A stretch of 24,989 bases of DNA from Monosiga brevicollis MX1 (GCF_000002865.3 NW_001865075.1:80688-105676), one strand, 5' to 3'; counted from the first letter of the stretch, positions 1 to 9,789 are shown. Made by a program: numbers and translations. Notes: a model not told the origin generated them from the sequence alone.

Positions 1-408
<408 letters not shown>

Positions 409-409
<1 letters not shown>

Positions 410-486
410 ATCACCGCATAGACACAGCCACAGCCACAGACGCGGACGCAGACGCGAAGTCACTCAAAAAGGCTTTCATGTTATTG
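409..486. other. Short spacer, no gene seen
   Basis: This spacer between the GA satellite and the BRPF stop codon contains a few degenerate CACAGC / ACGCGGACGCAG hexamer repeats and nothing else that I recognise. It would form part of the 3' untranslated region of the minus-strand gene. Confidence 0.5.
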
Positions 487-545
487 TCAATTCTTGACAT
501 TTTCTCTCTTCAGTGACGTGAATACGTTTCCACTACTGTTGCCGA

Positions 546-588
<43 letters not shown>

Positions 589-3500
589 CACACACACTGA
601 AACGATTATGCTAATGCTATACTGGCGACTGTCGTTGGCTCTGCGCTTGCGATGGGTGTTTGCAATTCTTGTCGCTTCTTCAAGGCTGTATGAAAACTCG
701 TCTGCACCGCAACGAGCAGGCGCAGTGTTAGTGCACACGGGAGGTGGCTTGTCATATTCAAAAAGGGAACGTACAAACACATCTTTTGCATGCTTTGAGG
801 TCTGAGAAAGCATCTGAGCGTCGACCCATGCACTGGCAAACATGCGCATAACCTGCTCTGAGGTCACCCATGCCCTACGATGACCAGGATTCACGTGGGA
901 GCATGAGAGGCCATGCAGACTTGGCGAATCATGTAAAATGTGTTCAAGTAAAACGCGGTGCCATCCGCACTGACCAGGAACCCGTCTTGTCGAAAAAGCG
1001 CACGAGAAGGCTGCTCTCATCTTGGGAGGGTTGCGATTTCAAAACGGCATCCGATGGCACACACTCTGCGAGATCATCGCGTGGTGTCTGCCAATTCACC
1101 AGCTACGCGTGCATTTGACGGGGCATGAGAAAGGCGTCCCCTCGAGATGTGGCCGATCTTCCGAACTAACCATCGCCGGGTACCACGGGTAGCCGCGCAT
1201 GCGGGCCCACACAAAGTCCCAGGCTTGCGGCGGCGGCGCTGTGGCTTCTTGCATGTCCGCGGTTGATAAACGCCGCCGAAGCGCAGCATATGCCGCAGCC
1301 TTGCGTGGACGGATACGTGCTTCGCGAAGGTCAAACAGCTCACGAGCGAGCTTGTTCATGCCTGTGGCTCGTTGAGCTGGCAAACCAGAGAACAACAACG
1401 TCAACAGGATTAGATAAAGCAGCAAGCTTGGCTTCCCGCTCCCAGCTCTCTCAGCACGTAGCGCCCGCCACCATGCTCCCAATACCATACCAGGGCTTAA
1501 GGCTTGAGAACGCAGATGTGCAATTTGATGTACGATTGCCAGTTCCTTTGAGGGGTCGTCTGGCGAGACGCGAAAGATCATGTCCAAACCTACAACGTTT
1601 AGCCGCTGAGAAGATGCGTTCCAAATGCCCGCCAAGGTACGCACGTTGGGTACGTACCAGTGTACCATGGATTTTGTGCAAGCGCTTGCACGACATCCAG
1701 GGTTGGACTCGGCGGCGGTACCAACATCGTGGGCCCAGCTTGTTCGTCTTGTTGAGAGCTAGTGGGACTTGCTTTGCAGTCAGTGACTTGTGTCGGCGGC
1801 GACGAGGTTGACGGACTCGGCGGGTGCAGGGAAAGAGACCGCCTGGTCAGGACACCCGTCTATCAAGCAAGAGCACGATGTTAAAATAAATGACCGAGCA
1901 CAAGCTTCTGCCAATGCATACCAAGGCCCACCACCAACGCTTTCGTTCCTACCTTCAGGTCGATGCCCGCATCGTAAAGTTCCATGGCAAGACGCTCCAA
2001 ATGAGTTTGGCTCTTGCATAAAAAGTCAACGGCATAAGAGGTCCAAGAAGCGATCCTGTCGTAAAGGTTCATGAGACGTTCTCTCTCAACCAGACGCGTT
2101 TTCAACAAGGTGCACGGTGTTTAAACTTTGCAAAAAACCCACCCTTCGTTGAAGGTCAAGCAGTTTTCAACAATGAGCCAGACATCGTCCACGAATTCCT
2201 GCAAGCTTTGATAAGCCCCTTCCTCGACTTTGGCTTGCATGGTGTGAAGATCCATCGGATGAAAAATGATGCGAGCATAGTCGGGAAGCTATTGTTCACG
2301 CTCGTGAGCAGGGCACGAACGATTGCTATTCCATGGCATCGGAGGGTCGAGCGCTTACATACCTGTGTCAAGTCCACTGGGTTAGCGAAATGGCCTTCGA
2401 TGTCACGTCGCGAAATGTTTCGCCAAGCAGTTTTGAAAATGCCCTGGCAGTGAATGCATTGCAGTTGAGTTGCGGCGTTTGAGTCAGCAAAAAAAAAAAA
2501 AAAAATTGGCAGCGAGGCAAACAAACAAGGAGCAAGCGGGGTTGTGCTCTGCACTTTGGGTCGCACCTGCATGGGACTTATCCGCATCTCCCAAATGTCC
2601 CGCGCGAGTTGCACAAGCTCACGTTTACGCTTCTCGCGCCGTACTAAGAGCTCAGCAAGAAGCCGCGCTTTCTCCAGATCCTGAAGAAGACGCAGGCATG
2701 AGATATGTGCTGCGCACGTCAAAGAGTGGCAAGACCTAGCGATAAACCCGTACCTTTCGAAGCGCACGTGCATTTTGAATATTGGTTGACTCAACCCCCA
2801 AGGTGGCGTTGGCCTGGCACAGACAAAGATCTTAGCAAGAGGAACAAGGCAGAAGAAGGAACTAGAGGGTGGACTTGGCCATTAAACGACGAAAACAGGG
2901 AGCCACTCTTATCGATCAACAACGCACTTGCAAACGGCGAAGGAGGGGTGCGCCTTGGCGCATGTGACGCTTCATCATCCAGTAGCGCTTGGCCACATCG
3001 TAGCAGTCGTGATCCCGCTCAAGATGAGCTTCGGTAATGATTTCCTTCTCCGACTCTGTGAAGCAAAAGGGCGTCCTCAACGGACAGCATCAGCTCGGCA
3101 CATTGGTGTGTGCGTGGCAAAGAGACGTGCCAACAGGGCGCAAACCACGTACGATCAGAGATGTACAACTTGAAAGTTGGCTTCTGATTATGCCGCTGAT
3201 GGTGAAACTCCAACTGGACGAGAGGCAAATATAAAGGGGTTGATAAGCCAAACGCTCCGTCAAGTTTATGTGGCTTACATGCTTTTCGAATAACATACCA
3301 GAGATTCTTCGGCTATGTCCTCGATGGCGATGGGTGGCTCTTCAACATCCTGGAGAAAATGTTCAGAGGGTGGTGTGGTACAATTCGGGCCACAACTCTG
3401 GGTGAGAGCGTGTCAGCTCAAAGAGTGGCCAGGTTGGAGCGCGATGCACGAACCCCTGGTGTGTGGCGGTGGCAGTAATACGCCGGTACCGATTCACCAA

Positions 3501-5446
3501 GTTGGCGATCCGCCTCCAGTCGCATGGTTAGATGAGCGCGGCACCCGCAGGTTACGTGAAAGGCCTCAAAGCAATTTCGGCGAGAGCACTACAAGGACAC
3601 GCATAGGCGTTTGGGCACAGACACAGATAGGCACGGGCAGAGACACAGCCACAGAGATTCCGGTTTACATGGTGGAATTTGCAAGTGAGCAGTACTAAGG
3701 AAACCCAATGGAGTACCAAAGGCTGACACAGCGTAATTGGTAGCGGCCTGAACTCTTTGGCAATGATGTACCTGGATGCAAGCTCCGTTGCGCTGGCCAC
3801 AGATGTAGCATCGGAAACGAAAGCGATCTGTTGGCACTTTGTCCAAGTCTTCAACGTGGGTTAGTACCACATCGTTTCCAAATTGCGTCTCGGGTACCCA
3901 GCGAGCGCAAGCGACGTGTACCCACTGGTCGGAGCCTTGCACCTGCGGGAATGATCAAGCCATGGGCCGAGAAAAAGGGGATTTGGTTTGAGTTCCTTGG
4001 GCTGAATGGCCCAAACGATTCACGAACCAAGTTGTGGGCGAGACGCTGTTTGCTCAAGACGCCAACCAACCCGAATGAAAGCGCCGCCCCGCATGCTGCA
4101 GAGGGCACAGGACACCTCTACACCGGGAGAATCACGACATTTGAGGCACAGCCAGACTCCGGCAGGAATGTGTAAAATGCCGTAGCATTCCTAAACGAGC
4201 AAGTAAGTACAATGAGCAAAGGCTGATGATCCTTGATCAAGGACGAGAAGCTTGGTTCTTCACCGTGACAAGAGTCCGGAAGCCGAGTCATTGACCTGGT
4301 GGACGCCGACGTTGCAAATGTCACAGAAAACAATGCTGTTGCTGTTGGTGACCTCGTCCTGCATGCACACGGCGCAAAGGCCCTCATCGGGATTGTCGTC
4401 TTGCAGCGCTTCACTACGGGGACGCGTCGAGGTTCCGCTCATCACGCCAGGAGCTCCATCTGAGGCTTCAGTATCGTGATACAGCACGTGCTTCTCAAAG
4501 CGATCGAGCAGTAGCTCCATGGTCGCCTAGTCACGGAGAGGCGAGGCGGGCAATGACTACGGCAGGCAGGAGCCAAGGCCCCAAACGTTGGTATGAGGTG
4601 TGAAAAGGCACGCACTTGGTCAAGGCGGCGGGCTCGCTTGGGTTTGGGCGTGTTGCTCAGGGTGCCATCGTTGAGCAAGGCAAGCCATTGTCGATCTTGC
4701 TCATCCTAAGGAGGGCCATGCGAACCACAGCAAGCAAGGATTCAATTCGAGGCGGATCAGAGCACTCTGGCAACGGTGCTGCGACACGAGCTTACCAGGT
4801 CGTATTCAATGAGCCGGTCATAATCGTCATGACCCAAAGGTCGGAATTTGATGTACGGTTCATCGTCGGGTGGCAGCGGCATGGGTTTGTGCGGGACGGG
4901 AGTGATGGTCTCGGCCTCGGTTGGAGGTGGGGGTGCTTTTTCTTCCTCCGGCTCTTCGTGAAGGCGGCCTCGACGAGAGCTGGATGCCTTGGAGAGCCTG
5001 CGTCGTCGCCCACCACGTCTCCCTCGACCACCCCGACCGCTCGGCGAAGGGGTGGCCCGTTTTGTGCGTCTCAAGGCATCGCGCGCTGCCGAGGGCGAGA
5101 GCTCCGCTAGGGGTTGTTGGACGTTCAGGACAATAGGGTGGCCATCGAGAAGCACCTCGTATTCAGGATCATTGTCGTCATGGTCATCGTCGTGGCCATC
5201 ATTGTCATTGTGGTCGTCGTGGTCGCGGTCGTGGTCACATTGATCTACCGCCCCTGCTGGGGCTTGCGGATCGATGTCGGCATTCTCGGCAGGGGCGGCC
5301 AGAGGGCCGGCATGCGCGGCGTGGGGTTTTGTCGGTGCTTGGCTGGTGTCACTATTTTGTTGCAACATTTCGCTCGACTGGGCACGTTCTAGACGAGTGG
5401 GCACCGCCTCTGTGTTGCCCTCGTCCTCAGGACATGGCGCATCCAT
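487..5446 (-). CDS. BRPF: BRPF-family bromodomain/PHD/PWWP scaffold (peregrin-like)
   Basis: This is a scaffold of MOZ/MORF-type histone acetyltransferase complexes that reads histone H3 tails in the nucleus. My 19-exon model is 5446-4796, 4705-4616, 4526-4296, 4190-4071, 3942-3772, 3588-3454, 3349-3299, 3213-3153, 3055-2928, 2813-2754, 2680-2567, 2443-2363, 2288-2143, 2082-1953, 1859-1658, 1589-1491, 1376-1171, 1102-975 and 874-487. It gives about 1063 residues with all phases agreeing (human BRPF1 is about 1214). In order: a basic and acidic His/Asp-rich N-terminus, an EPL1-like segment ending DEQDRQWLALLN, PHD1 (CAVC..FCDICNVGVHQECYG), a zinc knuckle (CALCSMRGGAF), PHD2 (WVHVACARWVPE, CYICGQRNGACIQCSRRNC, FHVTCG), LLRRLQ, DLEKARLLAELL, a bromodomain with ENCLTFNE (binding Asn present), and PWWP (FVWARMRGYPWYPAM..LLVRFFDKTGSWAWV). 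The start is the first ATG before the conserved part and is less certain. The C-terminal tail is odd because it reads through a GT microsatellite. Confidence 0.93.
547..586. repeat. (CA)n microsatellite inside the last BRPF exon
   Basis: This is a nearly perfect CA run on the plus strand, followed by a short interruption and a second CACACACAC stretch to about 597. On the minus strand it is (GT)n. It lies in the open frame of the last BRPF exon, where it would encode alternating Cys-Val. Confidence 0.95.
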
Positions 5447-6059
5447 GGCGCGGGAGCTGAATTCCGAGCGCGAGGCGTCGACTACAGCTCGTGCGCCAGC
5501 TGTGAGGCACTCTGTCCAAGCGCGCCACATAACCAGCACCTTCCCCCCATCCACCTCTATCCTCCCCACCCAAGCCTCTTGATCAGGCCCAAGCCGCCCC
5601 ACTCACCAAAGTACCTGATCAGCCCCCAGCTCCTTCAGCACCACCTCAAAGACCAAGACTGCCACTTCACTGGATCACCTTCTGCGCAGAAAAAAAAAAC
5701 AAAAAAAAAAACGGTCGATGCGATAGACTGACAATTATCACACTTTATCTTCTCTGCCTGACTTTCTCCTTGTCTCTGTGCATTCGTCAAGAAAGGCGTG
5801 CTTCTCTGAAAAATGCCTCCATTATCTGCTCCTTCTCTGAAAATAGTGTTAAAGTAAACGTGTTTACGATGCAAACAACACCTGCTTTCGTATCCCTCTC
5901 TGCTCTGCAACTCTCTATTTAACTCTGTCTCTTGGGATTACGAACACTCGCTCCCTCTCTCTTTCGCTCTCCCTCTCTCTCTCTCAGGCGACTTTCCGGT
6001 TCACGACACTGGCCGTGCGTGCGGCGGTGGGAGCGTATGGCAGTGCAGGCACGGGCGAC
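5447..6059. promoter_or_regulatory. Divergent gap BRPF / TFB5
   Basis: This 613-base gap lies between two divergently transcribed start codons. It holds an A-rich tract (about 5691-5711), two copies of TCTCTGAAAA (5803-5812 and 5834-5843) and a CT-rich tract ending in CAG at 5987, about 73 bases before the TFB5 ATG. That tract could be a 3' splice acceptor of a 5'-UTR intron or a core promoter pyrimidine patch. No other gene is visible. Confidence 0.55.
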
Positions 6060-6430
6060 ATGAACGAGACAGAGATGCTGCGCGGCACCGTCCTGCGTTG
6101 GTAAGCTTGGCTGGTTCTGCTTGTTGTATTGTTTGGGTGATGGAGTATGCAGCCGGAGCCTTTCGAGTCTCACCCTCTTGAATTGAACTGCACTGGCTCT
6201 CTGGCTCGGCGGCGGATAGTGACGGTTCGATCAAGATGTACATCAAGTATCTTGACGAAGAGCTGGCCATCAATGGACAGCATTTTATTCTGCAGGACCT
6301 CGGTGCCATGGGCTACTTTGTCAAGCAGGATGTGGTGGCGGCCATTGAGCAGCGCGTTTCCGAGATGCTGGATGCCAACCACTTTGACGTCGAGGCGGAA
6401 GGCCTCTTGAACAACCCCAAAAACAAATGA
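6060..6430 (+). CDS. GTF2H5: TFIIH subunit TFB5 / TTD-A
   Basis: This is the smallest subunit of the general transcription and nucleotide-excision-repair factor TFIIH. It binds and stabilises p52/TFB2 and stimulates the XPB ATPase in the nucleus. There are two exons, 6060-6100 and 6220-6430. The donor falls after TG of codon 14, and the acceptor GGATAG restores a Cys, giving LRCDGSIKMYIKYLDEE. The product is 83 residues (human 71). The family core is clear: LRC-DGSIK, YIKYLDE, FILQDLG and an amphipathic C-terminal helix with QRVSEMLDAN. The start is the ATG at 6060, and MNETEMLRGTVLRC matches the family's short first strand. The C-terminus is a few residues longer than in human. The gene is divergent from BRPF and convergent with the bHLH-PAS gene. 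Confidence 0.92.
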
Positions 6431-6668
6431 CAGCCCGTCTTGGCCACCGATCGGCTGCCCGGCATCAGGGCATCAAGGCATCAGGGCATCATCGATCGGC
6501 TTTGTCCTTTTTTTTTTGCTGGTTCTCCAAGACGGCCATTCTCCTCAAGCCAGGGTTTCCCACGGCGAGAGCGCACACCGAGTGTGCGGTATTCGTCATC
6601 ATAATCGATTGCAACTCTAGACGTACGGCAGCTGTTCCCTCGTACACCGTTTGATGATACGCACATCT

Positions 6669-6713
6669 TCTTCTTTCGAGAGCGTGTCCCTTCCTTTGGC
6701 GTGTCGGGTACGA
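6669..6713 (+). repeat. 45-bp direct repeat, copy 1
   Basis: TCTTCTTTCGAGAGCGTGTC and the following 25 bases recur 133 bases downstream at 6802-6846. I count 43 of 45 identical positions. The two copies bracket the BRPF-like fragment at 6722-6793. Confidence 0.93.
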
Positions 6714-6721
6714 ATTACGGC

Positions 6722-6793
6722 GGTACTCGGCGAGCGCAAGCGACGAGGAGCCACTGGTCGGAGCCTTGCACCCGTGGGAGTGATCAAACCATG
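6722..6793 (-). pseudogene. Duplicated fragment of BRPF PHD2 exon/intron boundary
   Basis: This 72-base stretch matches 3893-3964 in the BRPF gene at 63 of 72 positions by my count, with no gap, in the same orientation. In BRPF it spans the 3' end of an intron and the first 16 or so codons of the PHD2 exon (VQGSDQWVHVACARWVP). Here the reading VQGSDQW..VACAR..VP is still recognisable on the minus strand, but the intron's CAG acceptor has become CGG and a stop follows shortly after. Because intron sequence is included, this is a DNA-level copy, not a retrocopy. It is probably non-functional. Confidence 0.8.
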
Positions 6794-6801
6794 TACAGAT
6801 C

Positions 6802-6846
6802 TCTTCTTTCGAGAGCGTGTCCCTTCCTTTGGTGTGTCGGGTATGA
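6802..6846 (+). repeat. 45-bp direct repeat, copy 2
   Basis: This is the second copy of the repeat at 6669-6713, with two transitions (C/T) between copies. The repeat period is 133 bases. Confidence 0.93.
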
Positions 6847-7273
6847 TTGAGAGCAAGCGGTTGCAATTCGAGGCCATCAGAAGCAAAGCTAAGAGAACAG
6901 AGCCTGAAGTGAAAACACAAGGGGTGCAGTGGAGGGAAGTGGCCGAAGCACGGCAACGGTGTTCTTCCCGAGGGTACTTATTTCTTCGAAGGTGTGGAAT
7001 GTCGGGAGGATACGGATACATGGGAGGAACTCATCTTGCGTTTGGGCCTGTCACGTACCCAGCTCGCTGGGGACCCTAAAACGCAAGGCATTACCAAGAA
7101 AAAAAGAAAAAAGAAAAAGAACCAAACAGTTTGACAAGACGGGCAGGCAGACAGACGGACACACAGATAAACACACGGGCAGATATGAAGCCAAACGGGT
7201 GGGAAAGCCAATGGCTGCGAGGCATGATGATGGCTGTGGCGGTGGAGCTCAAGCCTGGGAAGTTGGGTCAGCA

Positions 7274-8470
7274 TCAGAGGTCAAGGTTGTGTTGATCGAC
7301 GGCTTGGTTGAAACACTCTAGTTCGGAGGAGATTTCAATGTTCTCCAGGAGGTGGGGCTTTCCGTCGAGGGGTTCCTCATGGGGCTGCATAATGCCGAGA
7401 AACATGGGGACGCCAGGCTGGGCCTGACTGCCCATGCTGCCCAGGCGAATGATGACGTTTCGGACCCAGATGGTTTGATTTTGACCCAGATCACGGATGC
7501 GGACGACGGCAGAAGCGCAGTTGCGCTGGCCACGTTGCATGAGGGGGAAGATGGCGGCGTGGATTTCGTGATCGACCATGACATTAAAGTCGAGAAAAGA
7601 CTTGTTGAGAATATCGGCCAGGCGCGAGCAGTTGAGGAGCTTGAGGATGCGGGTATTACAGTCAAGGACGTGTTTGAAGCCGTCCGAGATGAAGATGCCC
7701 ACGTTGGTGGGCAGTCGGGGGCTATCCAATGTAAGGCCGGGCAGGACCGTGACGTGGGGATGGGTGTGGATCGAGGAGGTTTGTTCTTGGCGTGCTGCTT
7801 GACTCAGTGCTGGGTGAGCCTGCTGTGACGGCGGTTGTTGATGTTGTTGGTGGTGGTGCGCATGCTCAAAGCTGAGGTCGCTGGTGTCGTCGCTGCGGGC
7901 GCCGGGGGTTCTGGGGCCGTTAACGCCGTGTTGGTGGGCGTGAAGGGCCCCTGTGGTCGGCTGGCTAGCAGTGGAATTGGGACGATTGGCGATGGCGTTG
8001 ACAGAGAGGAGGGTGCCGGCAACAAAGGCGGGGTCAATTTCATCGGGAGCTGGCCACTCTGCGCCTGGACCCGTCTTGGGCGGGGTGCGATTGCGGTGAA
8101 CGGGGATGGCACTGCTGGTGGAGGAACCGTTGGAGCTGCTCAGCGGAAGGGTTTGGAGGGTGTTGGCCATTGTGTTGGCTGGCTGGGGGACGGCGTGGGT
8201 GGTGGGCACCGGCCTGCTCTGCGAGTTGGCTGCTGAGAGGGCGGCAATATGGCCGGCAGCAACTGAAGCAAGAGCACCTTCCACGCCCTGAGGGGGAAGG
8301 ATGGCTCGTAGCGTGCGAAGGGCAGCTTCCATCACGGCAGCCTGTTCGGCTTGAGGGTCAAGGTGTAGAATTTGCCTCAGGCCATCGAGCGAGCTGTGAA
8401 TGCGCTTCCGCCGTCGTTCTTCGTTGCGCCGATGCCGAGCACGGCGTTCGTTCAACGTCTCCTTGGGCAT
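7274..8470 (-). CDS. bHLH transcription factor with one PAS-like domain
   Basis: This is a predicted DNA-binding transcription factor of 398 residues in a single uninterrupted exon. Residues ~5-58 form a bHLH: a basic region RRARHRRNEERRRKRI (His and Glu of the E-box-reading pattern at the usual spacing), helix 1 SSLDGLRQIL, a loop, and helix 2 AAVMEAALRTLRAIL. A Ser/Thr/Pro- and His/Gln-rich linker follows, with HHHQQHQQPP. Residues ~250-362 look like a PAS fold: GIFISDGFKHVLDCN, ILKLLNCSRLADILNKSFLD, VVRIRDLGQNQTIWVRNVII and VPMFLGIMQP. The start is the ATG at 8470. The frame stays open upstream to 8938, but only through microsatellite-encoded Thr-His and Pro-rich junk that I read as 5' UTR. 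Animal bHLH-PAS proteins normally carry two PAS repeats. The specific orthologue is not recognised. Confidence 0.82.
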   Translation of the reverse strand: MPKETLNERRARHRRNEERRRKRIHSSLDGLRQILHLDPQAEQAAVMEAALRTLRAILPPQGVEGALASVAAGHIAALSAANSQSRPVPTTHAVPQPANTMANTLQTLPLSSSNGSSTSSAIPVHRNRTPPKTGPGAEWPAPDEIDPAFVAGTLLSVNAIANRPNSTASQPTTGALHAHQHGVNGPRTPGARSDDTSDLSFEHAHHHQQHQQPPSQQAHPALSQAARQEQTSSIHTHPHVTVLPGLTLDSPRLPTNVGIFISDGFKHVLDCNTRILKLLNCSRLADILNKSFLDFNVMVDHEIHAAIFPLMQRGQRNCASAVVRIRDLGQNQTIWVRNVIIRLGSMGSQAQPGVPMFLGIMQPHEEPLDGKPHLLENIEISSELECFNQAVDQHNLDL

Positions 8471-8630
8471 GGTGTGGTCCGGTCCGGTCGGACGAGTGGC
8501 GGAACGCAGGCCAAGCCGAGTCAAGGGCCACCACACACGCAAAGCCGAGCGAGCGTCGGGCAGACCGCCAAAAAAATGCAGAGTGTGCGCACACACACCA
8601 ACACCCGGCCTCAATCCAGCCGCGACGCGC

Positions 8631-8675
<45 letters not shown>

Positions 8676-9261
8676 AGTGCAGCGATTCCAAGTCCAGATG
8701 AGTGTACGCTTGTGTGTGCAGGTATGTGTAAGGGTGCGAGTGCGAGGGCGTGTGAGGGTGCGAGAGTGCGGAGGTGTGAGGAGCGGGGCTGTGAGTGCGA
8801 GAGTGTGAGTGCGGGGGAGTGAGGTGCGGGGGTGTGAGGATGAGGGTCGTATCGGCGCCTTTTCAAGATGCCGCCAAATTCACACACACACACACACACA
8901 CACTCGTGAAATGATTTCACACACACACATACACACACAACAAGTGAGAGAGAGACAGAGAGAGAAAGCTTAAAGAGAGAGGAAGCTTTAGAGAGTTGAT
9001 ATCAGAGAGAGGAAGCTTCAGAGAGAGGAAGCTTCAGAGAGAGGAAGCTACAGAGAGAGGGAGCTTAGAGAGGGAGCTTGAGAGAGAGGGAGCTTAAGAG
9101 GGAGAGAAAGAGAGAGAGTATGAGAGAGAGTTTAAGAGAGGGTTTGAGCGAGAGAAAGAGTTTGAGCAGAGAGAGGGGATGAACAAAAAAAAAAAACAAG
9201 GTACCAGGAGAGTGCGCACCTTCGAGGCGCTGGAGGGAAAAGGGGAAGCGCTGCCGTTGGA
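8471..9261. repeat. Microsatellite-rich divergent gap (GT, CA, GA)
   Basis: This is the upstream region of the bHLH-PAS gene. It holds a (GT)n run (8633-8672), degenerate GTGAGGGTGCGAG repeats (8720-8840), (CA)n runs (8881-8903 and 8918-8939), and a 230-base GA-rich block (about 8945-9178). In that block, units of the form GAGAGAGGAAGCTTCA recur with AAGCTT at intervals. A 12-base A run follows at 9184-9197. No gene is supported. Confidence 0.75.
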
Positions 9262-9448
9262 CAAGGTGCCCAGAGCATCCATCCAGTCGAAGCGGCTGCG
9301 CAGAGGAAAAAAAATGTTGTCTGACTGGCTGGCGCGTCGGGGACATGTCCAGGTGTGGGTGTATGAACATCAATGTGTGGGCTACAACATGCAAATTGCC
9401 ATTGGTTTTGATAGTCAAGTGTGATGATGCCACGGGTGAGGTGTGAAG
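9262..9448 (+). pseudogene. Possible diverged or decayed SmE (SNRPE) copy
   Basis: In one plus frame I read KVPRASIQ, then LSDWLARRGHVQVWVYE, then AIGFD, and in the +1-shifted frame DDATGEV. These follow in order the SmE landmarks KVxK..VQ, LIFxxLQ..xxIQVWLYEQ, IIGFDEYM and LDDAEEV. SmE is a core Sm-ring protein of spliceosomal snRNPs. The segment differs from a working SmE: there is a ~6-residue insertion after KV..IQ, the MNLVL segment is missing, and a frameshift lies at about 9420 before DDA. No C-terminal GDNITL segment is visible. It has no intron while most neighbours have many, which suits a retrocopy. The resemblance is by eye only and could be chance. Confidence 0.35.
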
Positions 9449-9739
9449 GTGTTAGAAAAGGTGGACAAAGTCGTGACCCTGGCATGGACAAAGTAGCTTT
9501 TGAGATCTGGCACGTACACCTCTCTCTGAGATTGCACTATCGGTCCCTCTGTTTTCTCCCCGTTGTACGCTTCGTTGCGATCACACCTCTGAAAGGGATC
9601 TAGATTGATTTACGGCAGCTGCCATATAGCCAACAAGTGACAATTATGAAAGCTGACAACAAGCCACTCTGTGTGATGATGACACCACCCACATACTACA
9701 ACCGCTCACTGTCTTCGTGCGCGGAATAAACGATGATCG

Positions 9740-9789
9740 TCACTGCTTTCGCGATTTGGGTGTAAACTTCAATATCGCGAAAGCAGTGA
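9740..9789. repeat. Perfect 16-bp inverted repeat (hairpin), 18-base loop
   Basis: TCACTGCTTTCGCGAT at 9740-9755 is the exact reverse complement of ATCGCGAAAGCAGTGA at 9774-9789. The loop is 18 bases. With one bulged base the stem extends by CGT/ACG. It lies ~110 bases upstream of the ERICH2-like start, just before the CA tract. Confidence 0.93.

Larger units (their letters stand above)
6431..7273. other. Convergent gap TFB5 / bHLH-PAS carrying a duplication
   Basis: No gene is supported in these 843 bases. Frames here are short or low in quality. The stretch contains the 45-bp direct repeat pair and the BRPF-like fragment listed separately, a GCATCA-type short repeat (6461-6490), a T-run (6508-6517), an A/G-rich tract (7095-7125) and ACAGAC / ACACAC-rich degenerate repeats (7140-7180). 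Confidence 0.6.

Noticed and set aside
6651-7079. 142-codon plus-strand frame between TFB5 and the bHLH gene
   Set aside because: It reads antisense to the BRPF-like fragment and through the direct repeats, giving repeated FERVPSFGVSG-like peptides. No family match and no splice support.
8471-8938. N-terminal extension of the bHLH protein to 8938
   Set aside because: The extension is encoded by GT repeats and Pro/Ser/His low-complexity sequence. The ATG at 8470 sits directly before the bHLH and has the expected start of the domain.
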